Shown here one piece after another: positions 43,523 to 52,380 of a stretch of 64,000 nucleotides of DNA. The stretch lies in assembly GCA_031553915.1 (NCBI GenBank), contig JAVBKT010000007.1:27640-91639 (forward strand), in the 5' to 3' direction. Under the pieces are notes generated by a model, which saw nothing but the letters and a program-made list of their open reading frames with translations, did not search any database and was not told where the DNA came from. The first letter of the stretch is position 1, and every line of letters begins with the position of its first letter. The translations under genes and the position numbers were made by a program. The DNA is from HGM13862 sp031553915 (GTDB lineage Bacteria > Bacillota > Dehalobacteriia > UBA4068).

Positions 43523-46500
43523 TTACGGAACAGGATTATGTTTGTCAACAACCATCAACGCAGAAAGATCATTACTCTTGTCAATAAGAAGAACAACATG
43601 TTCGCCGATAAGATCTTCATCAATCTCTTCGATCTCTACTGGATGCGCCGGATTAGTCAAATCATAGGCAACATAAGGCTCGCGGGAGAAATTAATGGTT
43701 GGCGAACCAAGAGTACCATTGAAGGCTATTCCAACATTGACTGTCAATGTTGTGCTAGTGGCTGCAGTAATATTACCGCAGACCAGATCATAGTTACCAT
43801 CCAAGCCGTCAAGAAGAGCCTGCAAATTAGCTATTTTATCCGCACTAAGCAAAGCCGGATTGATAGCTTCACACCAGTCGACAATAGCTACATCTTCCGC
43901 ATGTTTGACTTTGCCATCTAGCGTTCTGTAGAAGATCAGGGTGGCGTTAGCATTAGTGAAGTAGGACAGATTGCCAACTATATAACCCGGAACGATGATA
44001 TCTTTGTTGCCAACAGTGACGAAGTAGTAATTGTCGCCGTCATCAACAACCACCTGACCAAAGTCACCTGGGAGGAAGAAACCAAAGCCAAATTCTTCTA
44101 CACCAGTTTTGTCATAGTCAGCAATATAGATGATAGTTGCTTCATCACCATTCATTTCGTATACGCAAACATCGCTGGCAGTGAAATCGCCATCAGCTTT
44201 CAAGTCTGCGCCGCTGATAACTTCAGCACTGTCGATCTCATAACCAATGGCATTCTCATAGCTTTTAACGAGATAGACAACCGCGTCATCAGCAACTCTA
44301 TAAGCGTCGCCAATGAAGGTATATGCATCATCTTCAACATCGTCTTCATGTAAAATCTCATATGCAACAACCATAGCGGATTTATTGGTAAAGCTGACAC
44401 TAACGAAATCATTAAATTCAGCGCTATCATAACCGGCCAATGGGGTTGGGTTCTCGATCTGTTGATGCATCGCATCATTCAAGCATTCCAGCAAGTTGCC
44501 TGGGAGATAAGTCCATCCAAACATATGACCAATATAGTGGAAATTATCTGGATGTCTTACCCAACCGGTGAAGAGATCTTCTTTGTCGGTATAGTATTCT
44601 ACCAAAGAACCCTCATTAGGATAACCATCGGTTTTTGCAGCATTAACTCTGATTTTGTCCTTGAATTCAATGACGATCTCATCGCCGTTGGCATCAATTA
44701 TTTCCATACCAGTAATAGTTTCAGTTGTAGCAGCGTCTTGATAGAGGTGGCGGTCACCTTCAGAGAAGATGTATTTGTTGAGTACGCCAATACCGCTATT
44801 TTGAACATCGTCAATTACATATGCAAAGTTGACAAATGCATAGGAAGGTACCCACATAACAGTGGAGCTCCAGCTGGTATTAATAAGCGCCATCTGATTG
44901 TAGACAAAGACGCTTCTGCCAAGATTCAGGCTGTAGAAACTGTTAAGGGCATATGGAGAGCTATACATTTGAGCGCCATATTTGACGTCATCAATGGTGA
45001 CATAGTTAGAGCCAAGTTTGCCCAGGCTGCCCAGTTCTGCACGCCATACGAGAGCTACTTCTACCTTATCATCATAGCAAGAAAGGCTGCTGCTATAATA
45101 ATCATCATCAAGAGATTGTTCATCAAGATAGATAACATCGCCGGCTTCCAGATCTTCAGCATTGATAAAGCCTTCGCCCATCAGGAAGAAAGCAATATCC
45201 TGTTTTTTGAGGTTAAGTTTACCATCAATAATATTGCTGGTAATGGAAGCAGGATGCGAATTCTTGAATGTAACGGAAGTCTCGTTCGAGCTATCAACTA
45301 TGCCAAACGGAGCATCTTCGAAGTAGGAGAAGTCTTTGACAGCAACCAAAGCGCCGTCTTCTTCATACCACAATTCGCCGTATGCGCCTTTTTCAAGGAT
45401 GGTTTCATAATCGTTGTCATCAAGCTTGAAGATGTCGTTTTTAGATGCGATTTCGAAATCTTTTTCAGCATCGTCAGTACGTTCAACTTTGCCGAGGAAC
45501 TCAACATAGCAAACTTCATCGCCGATTCTGTTGCCTTTTCTGGTAGAGCCGTTATCAAAAACGGTCAAAGCAGCATCCTGCCAACCAAAATCGGTAACAT
45601 TGCCGCCGGCAGAAACGCCATAGAGGCTGGCAACTGAGATTTCATCATAATCAGCAGTTTTGCTGTCAATCAATTGGATATCATTAGCAAAGAAGAATAA
45701 CAGTTCCCAAGCTTCAAAATCATCAAAGCCCCAACCAGTAGTTTCAGAGAAAGCGTATTGGTCGTCAGCAAAATAACCATAGGTTACATATGCTTTGTAG
45801 GTATCATAAAGAACGGAAACTTTATGAGTTTTGCCGTCTTCATTGGTGTTGCGGGTAACATAGGCATAGCCGTCTGCATCAACATAGCTGATACCAAAGT
45901 TAGCGTCGAGCAAACCAACTTCATCGGTATCAAGAGCGGTGTTGCTGTAGAATGCCTGGCCAATGCCCTGAGCGATGCTGTTTTCTACATAATGGACTTT
46001 GTAGAGGTTAATAGCTTCGTTCATCAAAGAGGCAACTTCGCCACGGGTGGCGTATTTCGGACCAACAAAATCAAAATATTTTGCGAGGTTAACTGCAACT
46101 GCTTTGTCGTTGAATTCTTGTGGCCAATCGCCAGGAAGTCTGGAATCATAACCAACAAGACGCAGAGCAACAGTAACAACTTCCTGCATGGTAACATTGG
46201 TAGTTCTGTCAAAGGTGGTAGCACTGCGGCCGATCATCAGACCATTGTCTTTAGCGGCGTTAATGTAACCTTCACTCCAATAACCATCAGGAACATCACT
46301 GAAAGCAGGAGCCAGAGCGGCATAAAGCTCAACCTGGTCTTCCAAGCCTGCGAGACGAACTGCGACAGTCGCAAATTCTTCGCGGGTAATCAGTTGGTTT
46401 GGCGCAAAGGTGGTGCCAGCGGCATCATAACCTTTAAGGGCGCCAAGCACTGACAGTCTCTCGATCGCGGTCTGAATGCCAACGTTTTCCATGTCTTGGA

Positions 46501-46603
46501 TATCAGCATAAGGCACATACTGTTTGTCAGCAGCCATAGCGGTAGCTGCAAAAGCAAATACCATGACCAGCGCGAGAAGAACAACAAGTGTTTTCTTCAT
46601 CAT
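43523..46603 (-). CDS. S-layer protein with SLH domains
   Basis: 1026 aa from the ATG at 46603 (AGGAGG six bases upstream). A signal peptide begins MMKKTLVVLLALVMVFAFAA. SLH repeats in the first about 200 residues (for example FAPNQLITREEFATVAVRLA, FSDVPDGYWSEGYINAAKDN and YATRGEVASLMNEA) anchor it to secondary cell-wall polymer. The remaining about 800 residues are beta-rich, Asp/Tyr-rich and without Cys-rich or enzyme motifs. The long structured leader, strong ribosome site and terminator suggest very high expression. Probably the main surface-array protein. Confidence 0.9.
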   Translation of the reverse strand: MMKKTLVVLLALVMVFAFAATAMAADKQYVPYADIQDMENVGIQTAIERLSVLGALKGYDAAGTTFAPNQLITREEFATVAVRLAGLEDQVELYAALAPAFSDVPDGYWSEGYINAAKDNGLMIGRSATTFDRTTNVTMQEVVTVALRLVGYDSRLPGDWPQEFNDKAVAVNLAKYFDFVGPKYATRGEVASLMNEAINLYKVHYVENSIAQGIGQAFYSNTALDTDEVGLLDANFGISYVDADGYAYVTRNTNEDGKTHKVSVLYDTYKAYVTYGYFADDQYAFSETTGWGFDDFEAWELLFFFANDIQLIDSKTADYDEISVASLYGVSAGGNVTDFGWQDAALTVFDNGSTRKGNRIGDEVCYVEFLGKVERTDDAEKDFEIASKNDIFKLDDNDYETILEKGAYGELWYEEDGALVAVKDFSYFEDAPFGIVDSSNETSVTFKNSHPASITSNIIDGKLNLKKQDIAFFLMGEGFINAEDLEAGDVIYLDEQSLDDDYYSSSLSCYDDKVEVALVWRAELGSLGKLGSNYVTIDDVKYGAQMYSSPYALNSFYSLNLGRSVFVYNQMALINTSWSSTVMWVPSYAFVNFAYVIDDVQNSGIGVLNKYIFSEGDRHLYQDAATTETITGMEIIDANGDEIVIEFKDKIRVNAAKTDGYPNEGSLVEYYTDKEDLFTGWVRHPDNFHYIGHMFGWTYLPGNLLECLNDAMHQQIENPTPLAGYDSAEFNDFVSVSFTNKSAMVVAYEILHEDDVEDDAYTFIGDAYRVADDAVVYLVKSYENAIGYEIDSAEVISGADLKADGDFTASDVCVYEMNGDEATIIYIADYDKTGVEEFGFGFFLPGDFGQVVVDDGDNYYFVTVGNKDIIVPGYIVGNLSYFTNANATLIFYRTLDGKVKHAEDVAIVDWCEAINPALLSADKIANLQALLDGLDGNYDLVCGNITAATSTTLTVNVGIAFNGTLGSPTINFSREPYVAYDLTNPAHPVEIEEIDEDLIGEHVVLLIDKSNDLSALMVVDKHNPVP

Positions 46604-46610
46604 GTAATTC

Positions 46611-46935
46611 CTCCTAATTTTTTTTGAACGCAGGGCGTTCATACCGTTTAACGGTCTTCGCATCCCGGTCTTTGCCTAGCCTGCGCAGAACCCCTGATGC
46701 GGAACTAAAAGTATGTTGTCTGGTTCATTTCCTGTTGCGGGCAATACCCTTTGCTGGTGCCCGGGCTCTTCGTCTGGGGAATACCCAGCCATTTCCTTTC
46801 GAAATCAGGCCAAAAACGGCTATCGCAGGGTGACTAACCCCTCTGATTTCCGTAAGATACGCCGGTCCGAGACATATCTTGCGGCTGAGCCCTCCTGCCA
46901 AAGACGGTGGACATTCGCTTTTAGCAGGGAGATGT
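46611..46935 (-). ncRNA. Structured GC-rich leader of the S-layer mRNA
   Basis: Within a 682-bp gap the 330 bases nearest the S-layer start are much more GC-rich than the AT-rich remainder and hold many hairpins. Examples on the - strand are AAGATA/TATCTT, GAAATCAG/CTGATTTC, CTGGG/CCCAG, GGGCA/TGCCC, ACCGT/ACGGT and a CGCAGG/CCTGCG stem just before the ribosome site. No known riboswitch consensus was recognised. It may stabilise the mRNA or act as a cis-regulatory RNA. The outer 46936-47224 region has no recognisable gene. Confidence 0.55.
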
Positions 46936-47230
46936 GAAAAAATCATTATTGAGTAGACCCAGTAATAGTTTCTCACGCAATAAATACAAGGATTGTGGTG
47001 ATTTTCTTGCAAAAAATATGTGTTTTTTTTGTGGGTAAAAGCAACTTTTTTAAAATATATTTGCGACCGCACTTTTTCGATAAATGCCTGCACATGATCA
47101 CTGCCGCTTTCCCCATTCCCCATATATTTGACGATATTGTGATCCTTCCCGCTACTCACTACAATATCTAGTTATATTTGCCTCTGTTTTTGGTTGTTTC
47201 AGGGCAGTTTTTGTTGGTTTTCGCAAAAAA

Positions 47231-47253
47231 ATTAGCAGAAAATTTCTGCTAAT
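47231..47253 (-). terminator. Terminator of the molybdenum-cluster operon
   Basis: ATTAGCAGA / TCTGCTAAT stem with a short A/T loop, followed by seven Ts on the - strand, 32 bp after the last gene. Confidence 0.75.
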
Positions 47254-47285
47254 AGTTATTATTTATTTAATTTTTATTTTGCTAA

Positions 47286-48248
47286 CTAATTAGAAAAATA
47301 TTTTTCAAATTGCTTTTGGCTATATTTTTCTACGCTTTTGGCAAACTTTTTATATTGGTTGAGCAAATCCTTGCCGCGCCGGGTCAGCTTAGAACCGCCG
47401 CCGCCAGCGCCGCCACGGCTGCTTTGCAGCAGCACAAACCCCAGCTTCCCCTCGGCAATTTTCACATTTTTCCAGGCATTGCTATACGAAACCCCCGCTT
47501 GCTGGCAAGCTTTGGTCAAAGAACGGCACTTATCAGTCAGCTCCAAAAGCTGAGCAAAATCCGCATCAAAAAACATCACATCTTTACCAAGTTTGACATC
47601 TGCTTTCGCTTGCAGCGGAACAGACATCGGCGCTGAACGCGCATAGGCCAGCAGTTGCGCGTATTCTTCCTGGTTATCAGCATCCATAATCAGCCCCGGG
47701 TCCGGGAGGTCAATGCGTTCAATTTTGGCGCCGCAATGCTTAATCGCCCCACGCAAGCCATCCTGCCCCTGATAATCAAGCACATCCGCCAGAACCTTAT
47801 TTTTCAACAAAATAGGGTGGCCTTGCTGCATATTAAACGAAGGAATCAAAATATCGCAAGCATTGTCATCCATATATTCTTTCATCGCGGTTACACTATA
47901 CGGCGAAAACAACGGCACATCTGCCGGCAGAAAAAATGTTCTCTCCGCACGGTCAGCAATAGCGGAAAACCCCAGGCAGGCAGAATAAAACATATCAGTC
48001 GTTGCATACTCCGGGTTTACGACAATTTCTACGCCCAAGTCAGCAAGGTGTTCTGCCAATTGTTCGCTGTTTCTGCCGGTGACCACCACAATCAGCCCTA
48101 TTTCGGCTTTGATTAGAGTAGTGATAAGGGTACGGATAACGCTGTCTCCGGCCAGAGGCATCATTGGTTTAAAATCCTTCATCCTGCTGCTGAGTCCGGC
48201 CGCAACAACTACTGTCGCACTGTTGTTCATGAACTTTTTAATGTTCAT
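47286..48248 (-). CDS. MobA/MocA-like nucleotidyltransferase fused to ModE DNA-binding domain
   Basis: 320 aa from the ATG at 48248 (GAGGAG upstream). Residues about 8-215 form a nucleotidyltransferase of the MocA/MobA type: VVVAAGLSSRMKDFKPMM, FFLPADVPLFSP and QQGHPILLKN. It would attach CMP or GMP to molybdopterin. Residues about 225-320 match the ModE winged helix: SLTKACQQAGVSYSNAWKNV and RGGAGGGGSKLTRRG. Corresponds to the DVU_1551-type NTP transferase of Mo-hydroxylase neighbourhoods. The fusion suggests a cofactor-maturation enzyme that also senses or regulates. It overlaps the NifX-like gene by 11 bp. Confidence 0.85.
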   Translation of the reverse strand: MNIKKFMNNSATVVVAAGLSSRMKDFKPMMPLAGDSVIRTLITTLIKAEIGLIVVVTGRNSEQLAEHLADLGVEIVVNPEYATTDMFYSACLGFSAIADRAERTFFLPADVPLFSPYSVTAMKEYMDDNACDILIPSFNMQQGHPILLKNKVLADVLDYQGQDGLRGAIKHCGAKIERIDLPDPGLIMDADNQEEYAQLLAYARSAPMSVPLQAKADVKLGKDVMFFDADFAQLLELTDKCRSLTKACQQAGVSYSNAWKNVKIAEGKLGFVLLQSSRGGAGGGGSKLTRRGKDLLNQYKKFAKSVEKYSQKQFEKYFSN

Positions 48249-48624
48249 GGCATTCTCCTCTTGACTGCTCGCCGGCACAACCGCTGCCATCAATATGGTC
48301 CCGGATCAGCGCAAGTTCAAAGCGGCCCAGTTTTTTCAAAGCATCAGTAACGCTAAGGCCAATACCATCATAGCGGCTAATACCCGCCAGATAAAGAACC
48401 TTGAAGGCTTCTGCATTAATCGCCCCGCAAATAATCGCCTCGCAATCCTCTTTGACTACCAGATTGGCAAAGGCCACATCGCGTTTAAGAGGTTCTGCGT
48501 CATAGATATGCAAAACCTCAAACTGCTCCATATCAACAATAAATAAGTGTTTGGCAATAGAAAGTTTTTTTGTAATAAAAGAATCTGCCTTATTACCACC
48601 AGCCGCTACTGCAATTTTCATCAT
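48238..48624 (-). CDS. NifX/NifB-type dinitrogenase cofactor-binding domain protein
   Basis: 128 aa. The Nitro_FeMo-Co fold (PF02579-like) has MKIAVAAGGNKADSFITKKL, DVAFANLVVKEDCEAIICG and ALKKLGRFEL, ending in an acidic Cys/His tail (GSGCAGEQSRGECHEH) that could bind metal. Such proteins carry Mo or Fe-Mo cluster intermediates. It lies between the CoA-ligase-like and nucleotidyltransferase genes in the operon. Confidence 0.85.
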   Translation of the reverse strand: MMKIAVAAGGNKADSFITKKLSIAKHLFIVDMEQFEVLHIYDAEPLKRDVAFANLVVKEDCEAIICGAINAEAFKVLYLAGISRYDGIGLSVTDALKKLGRFELALIRDHIDGSGCAGEQSRGECHEH

Positions 48625-48632
48625 TTATCCCC

Positions 48633-49610
48633 CTAGATTTTATGCCCGACCACTTCGCCCAGACGCTTCAAGTTGCTGCCACAGGCGCATGGCTTGCTGA
48701 TCAAATATGATATATCGCCAGTGCGATAACGCAAAAGCGGCATTGCCTCGCGCGTTAAGGTCGAAAAGACAATTTCCCCTTTTTCTCCATCAGGCAAACG
48801 TTCACCGCTATGCGGGTCAATAATTTCTATTAGCAGATCAGCGTGTCGGATATGCTGCCCATCATGCCGGGGACATTCTACTGCCCCGCCCAAACCGGTC
48901 TCTCTCATGCCCCAGTGGGCAAAAACATCTGCCTGCCACAATTCACCGATACGCTCCCGCAGCGCTTGCAGCACATTGTCTGCGGAAAGCAACACTGTTT
49001 TCGGACGCAGGCTAGGCACGGCCTCTGTCAAGGTCTGCATTTGCTGCGGCACACCAACTATACAATGCGGATTAAAACTGCTGGCTGCTCGAGCGGCATC
49101 CTCCAGATCACGCACATAGCCATAGGCAAATGGCTCGGTTCCTATCCGCCGCAACCCGCGCGAAAGCAGGTCTCCCAAGCCATCAGGAGTATCGCCATCC
49201 ATAAAAATCATCACCCTTTCTCCCGGGCTGGTCAGATACAGCATCCCGTGAGCAAAAAAGTCTATAGTCAGCTCCAAATCATCTTCAGAAAAATACACTC
49301 TTTTGGGCTGCCCGGTGCTGCCGGAGGTTGACATGCTGATGATGCGCTTGATCTTTGTTTGCGAGAGACAAACCATGGAGTTGCCAGAATCGATAATATC
49401 ATCAGAAGTGGTAAAAGGCAAATCAAACGGCTTGTCCAAATCATAGCCGGCGTATAAATCGCGGTAAAAGCGGCTGTGTTCGGCCGCATAATGGGCCATT
49501 TCTCTCATCTTGCGCTGCTGATATTCATCAATTGCTTTTTGCGTAGGCAGGCTAGCAAAGCCGCACTTCTTACTCATCCATTGCTCAAAAGTAATTATTT
49601 CAATCATCAT
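48633..49610 (-). CDS. AMP-dependent CoA-ligase-like protein (DVU_1553 family)
   Basis: 325 aa, shorter than PaaK-type phenylacetate-CoA ligases (about 430 aa). The adenylate-forming P-loop STSGSTGQPKRVYF and the GMRETGLGG core are present, as is the YRTGDIS motif; the usual C-terminal lid domain is essentially missing. A CGSNLKRLGE end gives a possible metal site with CAC. Matches the DVU_1553-type protein found beside Mo hydroxylases. Activity without the lid domain is uncertain. It overlaps the methyltransferase gene by 11 bp. Confidence 0.8.
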   Translation of the reverse strand: MMIEIITFEQWMSKKCGFASLPTQKAIDEYQQRKMREMAHYAAEHSRFYRDLYAGYDLDKPFDLPFTTSDDIIDSGNSMVCLSQTKIKRIISMSTSGSTGQPKRVYFSEDDLELTIDFFAHGMLYLTSPGERVMIFMDGDTPDGLGDLLSRGLRRIGTEPFAYGYVRDLEDAARAASSFNPHCIVGVPQQMQTLTEAVPSLRPKTVLLSADNVLQALRERIGELWQADVFAHWGMRETGLGGAVECPRHDGQHIRHADLLIEIIDPHSGERLPDGEKGEIVFSTLTREAMPLLRYRTGDISYLISKPCACGSNLKRLGEVVGHKI

Positions 49611-50235
49611 TTTTCTCCGCAGCGATTAAGAGGTATCCGACACCAATTTGTTTTGCGGCACAGCAATCAAGGCCAATCATCTGATACGCTTTGTCTCTGC
49701 CATGCTCAAAGATCAGTTCAATCAGCATTTCCTTGAGCATGCTGCCGCAGTCTTTGCTTGTTTGGACGATAAATCCGGCCCTGTTAAGCATATCAGTAAA
49801 TTGCTGCTCAGTATAAATATGCCTCAGCAACCCTTCTGCCTGCCAACCATGCGGCTGCTGCGCATAAACGTCAGTGATGATAAGCATGCCCTTCTTTTTC
49901 AGCACACGGCTGATCTGCATCAAAGCCTTAGTGGCATCCGCGAACAAAGAGACGCTGCATTCTGCCAAAACTACATCAAAGGAATTGTCCGCAAAAGGCA
50001 TTTCCTCTGCCAACGCAGCGTAAATTTCCGCCTGCGGGTTTAGCTCTATGGCCTTTGCCAGCCGTTCCCGGTCCGGCTCCAATCCAGCTACCCGGCAGCC
50101 ATAATGCTCCTTTATCCAGTGTATGCTCTCACCATTACCGCAGCCGATATCCAGCACAGCGCTGCCCTTATCCAGCTCGGCAGAGGAGAGAGCCTCTTCA
50201 GTAAGAGCCAACTCTCCGGGGCGCAGAGAAATCAT
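49600..50235 (-). CDS. SAM methyltransferase, TrsM-like (DVU_1556 family)
   Basis: 211 aa from the ATG at 50235 (GGAGG 7-8 bases upstream). Class I methyltransferase: SAM motif VLDIGCGNGES, acidic VAGLEPD, and post-motif LAEEMPFADNSFDVVLAEC. The Cys-containing C-terminal half (DCGSMLKEML, LDCCAAKQIG) is atypical of housekeeping methyltransferases. It lies directly after the radical SAM gene. The substrate is unknown; a role on a small ligand or metal-binding thiol is speculative. Confidence 0.8.
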   Translation of the reverse strand: MISLRPGELALTEEALSSAELDKGSAVLDIGCGNGESIHWIKEHYGCRVAGLEPDRERLAKAIELNPQAEIYAALAEEMPFADNSFDVVLAECSVSLFADATKALMQISRVLKKKGMLIITDVYAQQPHGWQAEGLLRHIYTEQQFTDMLNRAGFIVQTSKDCGSMLKEMLIELIFEHGRDKAYQMIGLDCCAAKQIGVGYLLIAAEKNDD

Positions 50236-50286
50236 CTGTTTTCCTCCAGCAAAAAAATAGGGATGCAAACGAATAAATCATCTGCC

Positions 50287-51585
50287 TCACTTTATTAATG
50301 AAAGATAATTGGCGCAGAAAGGAATGGTCTTCCCGTCACGGTAAACATGTAGGCTGCATTGGCGCAGCCGCTCAATATCCAGGTTGTAAGCGTCTTGAAA
50401 GGCCATGGCCGTTATCGTAAAGGAGCGGGTGCGGGAAAGGCGGATCAAGCGGTCAAAATCATCTTCTTCCTCTGGCGCGCAAGATGCAGCTGCTTCAGCT
50501 TGCGGCTTTTGCCAGCGACGCCCGACATACTCCCGGTTTTGCTCAGCTGTCACTGTGCCGCAGCAGCAGCCTTCGCTTTCTTTGGTAGTCAGCGCAGTGA
50601 TACTGCCATCCTCCATGGCGATAAAGCTGCCATGGAACCCGCATAGAGGATGGTCGCAATGCGAAGGCGCAATATTTTCCGTCTTAATCAGCCCTTGTGT
50701 TTGGCTTTCGATATCAGCCAGCAGCTCGCCTAAAGTGTATCTGTCTTCATCCTGTGGGGGTTCGGGATAGCGGCCAAAATAGGAAACCGGCTGAAAATGC
50801 ACACCGCGGGTATCGGGAACCCTCTCTATACAAAAACGGATAATATTACCGATATCGTCAATATTAACGCCGGGCACCAGGGTTGGCACCAAGGTAACGC
50901 CAATACCGTGTTTAGCGCAGTTAGCTATCGCCTGCTGCTTTTTGGCCAAAAGTGGCTTACCGCGCAGACGGCGATAAATATCATCATTGGTCCCGTCAAA
51001 CTGCATAAAGACAAAGGACAAGCCGGCAGCTGCCAGCTTTTGCACAAAAATCTCATCATCAGCCAAGCGAATGCCATTGCTGTTCAGCTGAATATATTTG
51101 GCTCCTTTAGCTTTGGCATAGGCTATAATCTCCGGTAAATCATCACGCACTGTCGGCTCGCCGCCGGATAGCTGCAATAGTGTCTTTCCCGGAACAACTA
51201 TCACATCAATATCCCTTTTCACCTGCTGCATCGGCACATCTATGCCATGCCCGCCGTCCGCAAAACAAAAGGTGCAGTTGAGATTGCAGCGGCTGGTGAT
51301 CTCATAAAGCACGCAGCAGGTGCCTTGTCTGTGCTGCTCGCAAATACCGCAATTATTGGGGCAGGCCAAATTTTCGTCCTCTTGCAGCTGATCGGTTTTA
51401 CCTTTCCAATCACCAAAACGAAGCGGACCCCGCCAGATGACAGCGGAAAAATCACCGTGCTCCGGACAATTTTTGCTCAAATATATTGCCCCTTCGCGCT
51501 TGATCTGCCTGGCGGCAATTTGCTGGCCGCAAACAGGGCAAATGCTGCGGGTTTTGCCGATGACCTGGCCATGAAAAACGCTCAT
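50287..51585 (-). CDS. Radical SAM protein, TrsS-like
   Basis: 432 aa. An N-terminal Cys-rich zinc/iron region (CPVC at 16-19, CPEHGD, CPNNCGIC) precedes the radical SAM [4Fe-4S] motif CNLNCTFC (Cys100, 104, 107). The SPASM-like C-terminal half has CDHPLCGFH and a CCC triplet in SEGCCCGTVT. Some TrsS homologues contain selenocysteine; here only Cys codons are present and no in-frame UGA was seen. The gene overlaps the Cys4 redox protein gene by four bases. Confidence 0.82.
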   Translation of the reverse strand: MSVFHGQVIGKTRSICPVCGQQIAARQIKREGAIYLSKNCPEHGDFSAVIWRGPLRFGDWKGKTDQLQEDENLACPNNCGICEQHRQGTCCVLYEITSRCNLNCTFCFADGGHGIDVPMQQVKRDIDVIVVPGKTLLQLSGGEPTVRDDLPEIIAYAKAKGAKYIQLNSNGIRLADDEIFVQKLAAAGLSFVFMQFDGTNDDIYRRLRGKPLLAKKQQAIANCAKHGIGVTLVPTLVPGVNIDDIGNIIRFCIERVPDTRGVHFQPVSYFGRYPEPPQDEDRYTLGELLADIESQTQGLIKTENIAPSHCDHPLCGFHGSFIAMEDGSITALTTKESEGCCCGTVTAEQNREYVGRRWQKPQAEAAASCAPEEEDDFDRLIRLSRTRSFTITAMAFQDAYNLDIERLRQCSLHVYRDGKTIPFCANYLSLIK

Positions 51586-51776
51586 TTGTCCTCCAGCTCA
51601 ACCTCTGCCTCATGCATTTTACCGCGAGCGAGGTCTTTGTCAATATAGCACTGGCCGCATTCTTCACAGCAAGGCACTTTTCTTTCCAGCCTATGATCAT
51701 AATATTGAAAGACAACATCTTTGGATCCCAACACCTTGCCGCAATTAGCACAAACCATCGTCCTCTTTACTTTCAT
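51582..51776 (-). CDS. Small Cys4 redox/zinc protein (DVU_1557 family), copy 2
   Basis: 64 aa from the ATG at 51776 (AAGGAGGC upstream). Two Cys pairs, CANC and CCEEC(GQC), surround the conserved core VVFQYYDHRLERKVPCC. It is paralogous to the protein at 52166-52354. Stop overlaps the radical SAM start by four bases. Probably a small metal-binding partner of the radical SAM or methyltransferase. Confidence 0.8.
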   Translation of the reverse strand: MKVKRTMVCANCGKVLGSKDVVFQYYDHRLERKVPCCEECGQCYIDKDLARGKMHEAEVELEDK

Positions 51777-51814
51777 ACTTTGCCTCCTTACCAAGCTTTC
51801 CTTCTGCCATAACG

Positions 51815-52120
51815 CTACTGCCCTTCCTCACCAGGCTCAATAATACTCATCCGGTGAGAATAGACATCAACTACTTGATATTCATTGTCTGTTATGAGCT
51901 TATATTCCACCCAAACCGTGGGCACGCCCAGGCGTTTGTGCCCGATATTAATACCCTCTTCATCAATCAATTTTCTCTTAGTGCGTTCAGAAAATTCAAT
52001 AACAGCTTCGACATCCTCAAGCGTCAGCATATCTTCTTCCATTTCCTTTAACACTGTTTCATCTATATGCAGTCTCATGGTAAGTTTTTCTACACATTTT
52101 TCTTCATTTTTGCTTGCCAT
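51815..52120 (-). CDS. Stand-alone copy of the oxidoreductase C-terminal domain
   Basis: 101 aa from the ATG at 52120 (GAAAGGAAG upstream). It aligns with the last about 85 residues of the oxidoreductase at 52381-54633: both contain 'ED...VIE(F/Y)(S/C)ER...(K/N)...D(D/E)EG..IGH...G(L/V)PTVWVEY' and end with a '(D/Y)..(S/C)YMHRM-(S/T)I' pattern. Function unknown. It sits between the two copies of the small Cys4 gene, pointing to a duplicated gene pair. Confidence 0.8.
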   Translation of the reverse strand: MASKNEEKCVEKLTMRLHIDETVLKEMEEDMLTLEDVEAVIEFSERTKRKLIDEEGINIGHKRLGVPTVWVEYKLITDNEYQVVDVYSHRMSIIEPGEEGQ

Positions 52121-52165
52121 CAATATCTTCCTTTCGCCAACACAACAATCCTGCCAGCATCCTCG

Positions 52166-52354
52166 CTATTTATCTTCCAGCTCCATCTCTGCTTCGCGAA
52201 CTTTCCCTTTGGCGAATTCATGAGAGATATAAGCCTGTCCGCACTGGGGGCAACAGGGTACATCTTTGCGGAACTCATGATCAAAATATTGAATAACCAC
52301 TTTGGTAATTTGCAAATCAATGCCGCATTTGGCGCATTTGACATGTTTTTCCAT
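52166..52354 (-). CDS. Small Cys4 redox/zinc protein (DVU_1557 family), copy 1
   Basis: 62 aa. CAKC and CCPQCGQ pairs with core VVIQYFDHEFRKDVPCC. It shares the ending 'G K(V/M)(R/H)EAE(M/V)ELEDK' with copy 2. GAGGAG lies upstream. It follows the oxidoreductase gene closely. Confidence 0.82.
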   Translation of the reverse strand: MEKHVKCAKCGIDLQITKVVIQYFDHEFRKDVPCCPQCGQAYISHEFAKGKVREAEMELEDK

Positions 52355-52380
52355 AAACAGCTCCTCGTCTACTATTTTCT

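Noticed and set aside
44462..45637. 391-aa + strand frame
   Set aside because: Antisense shadow of the S-layer gene; no start site signal.
46700..46850. Resemblance of the S-layer leader to HEARO/omega RNAs
   Set aside because: Only a common CTGGG...CCCAG hairpin matched from memory; no IscB-like gene follows.
46725..47159. 144-aa - strand frame in the S-layer leader
   Set aside because: Crosses the structured leader, has no ribosome site and has a composition unlike a protein.
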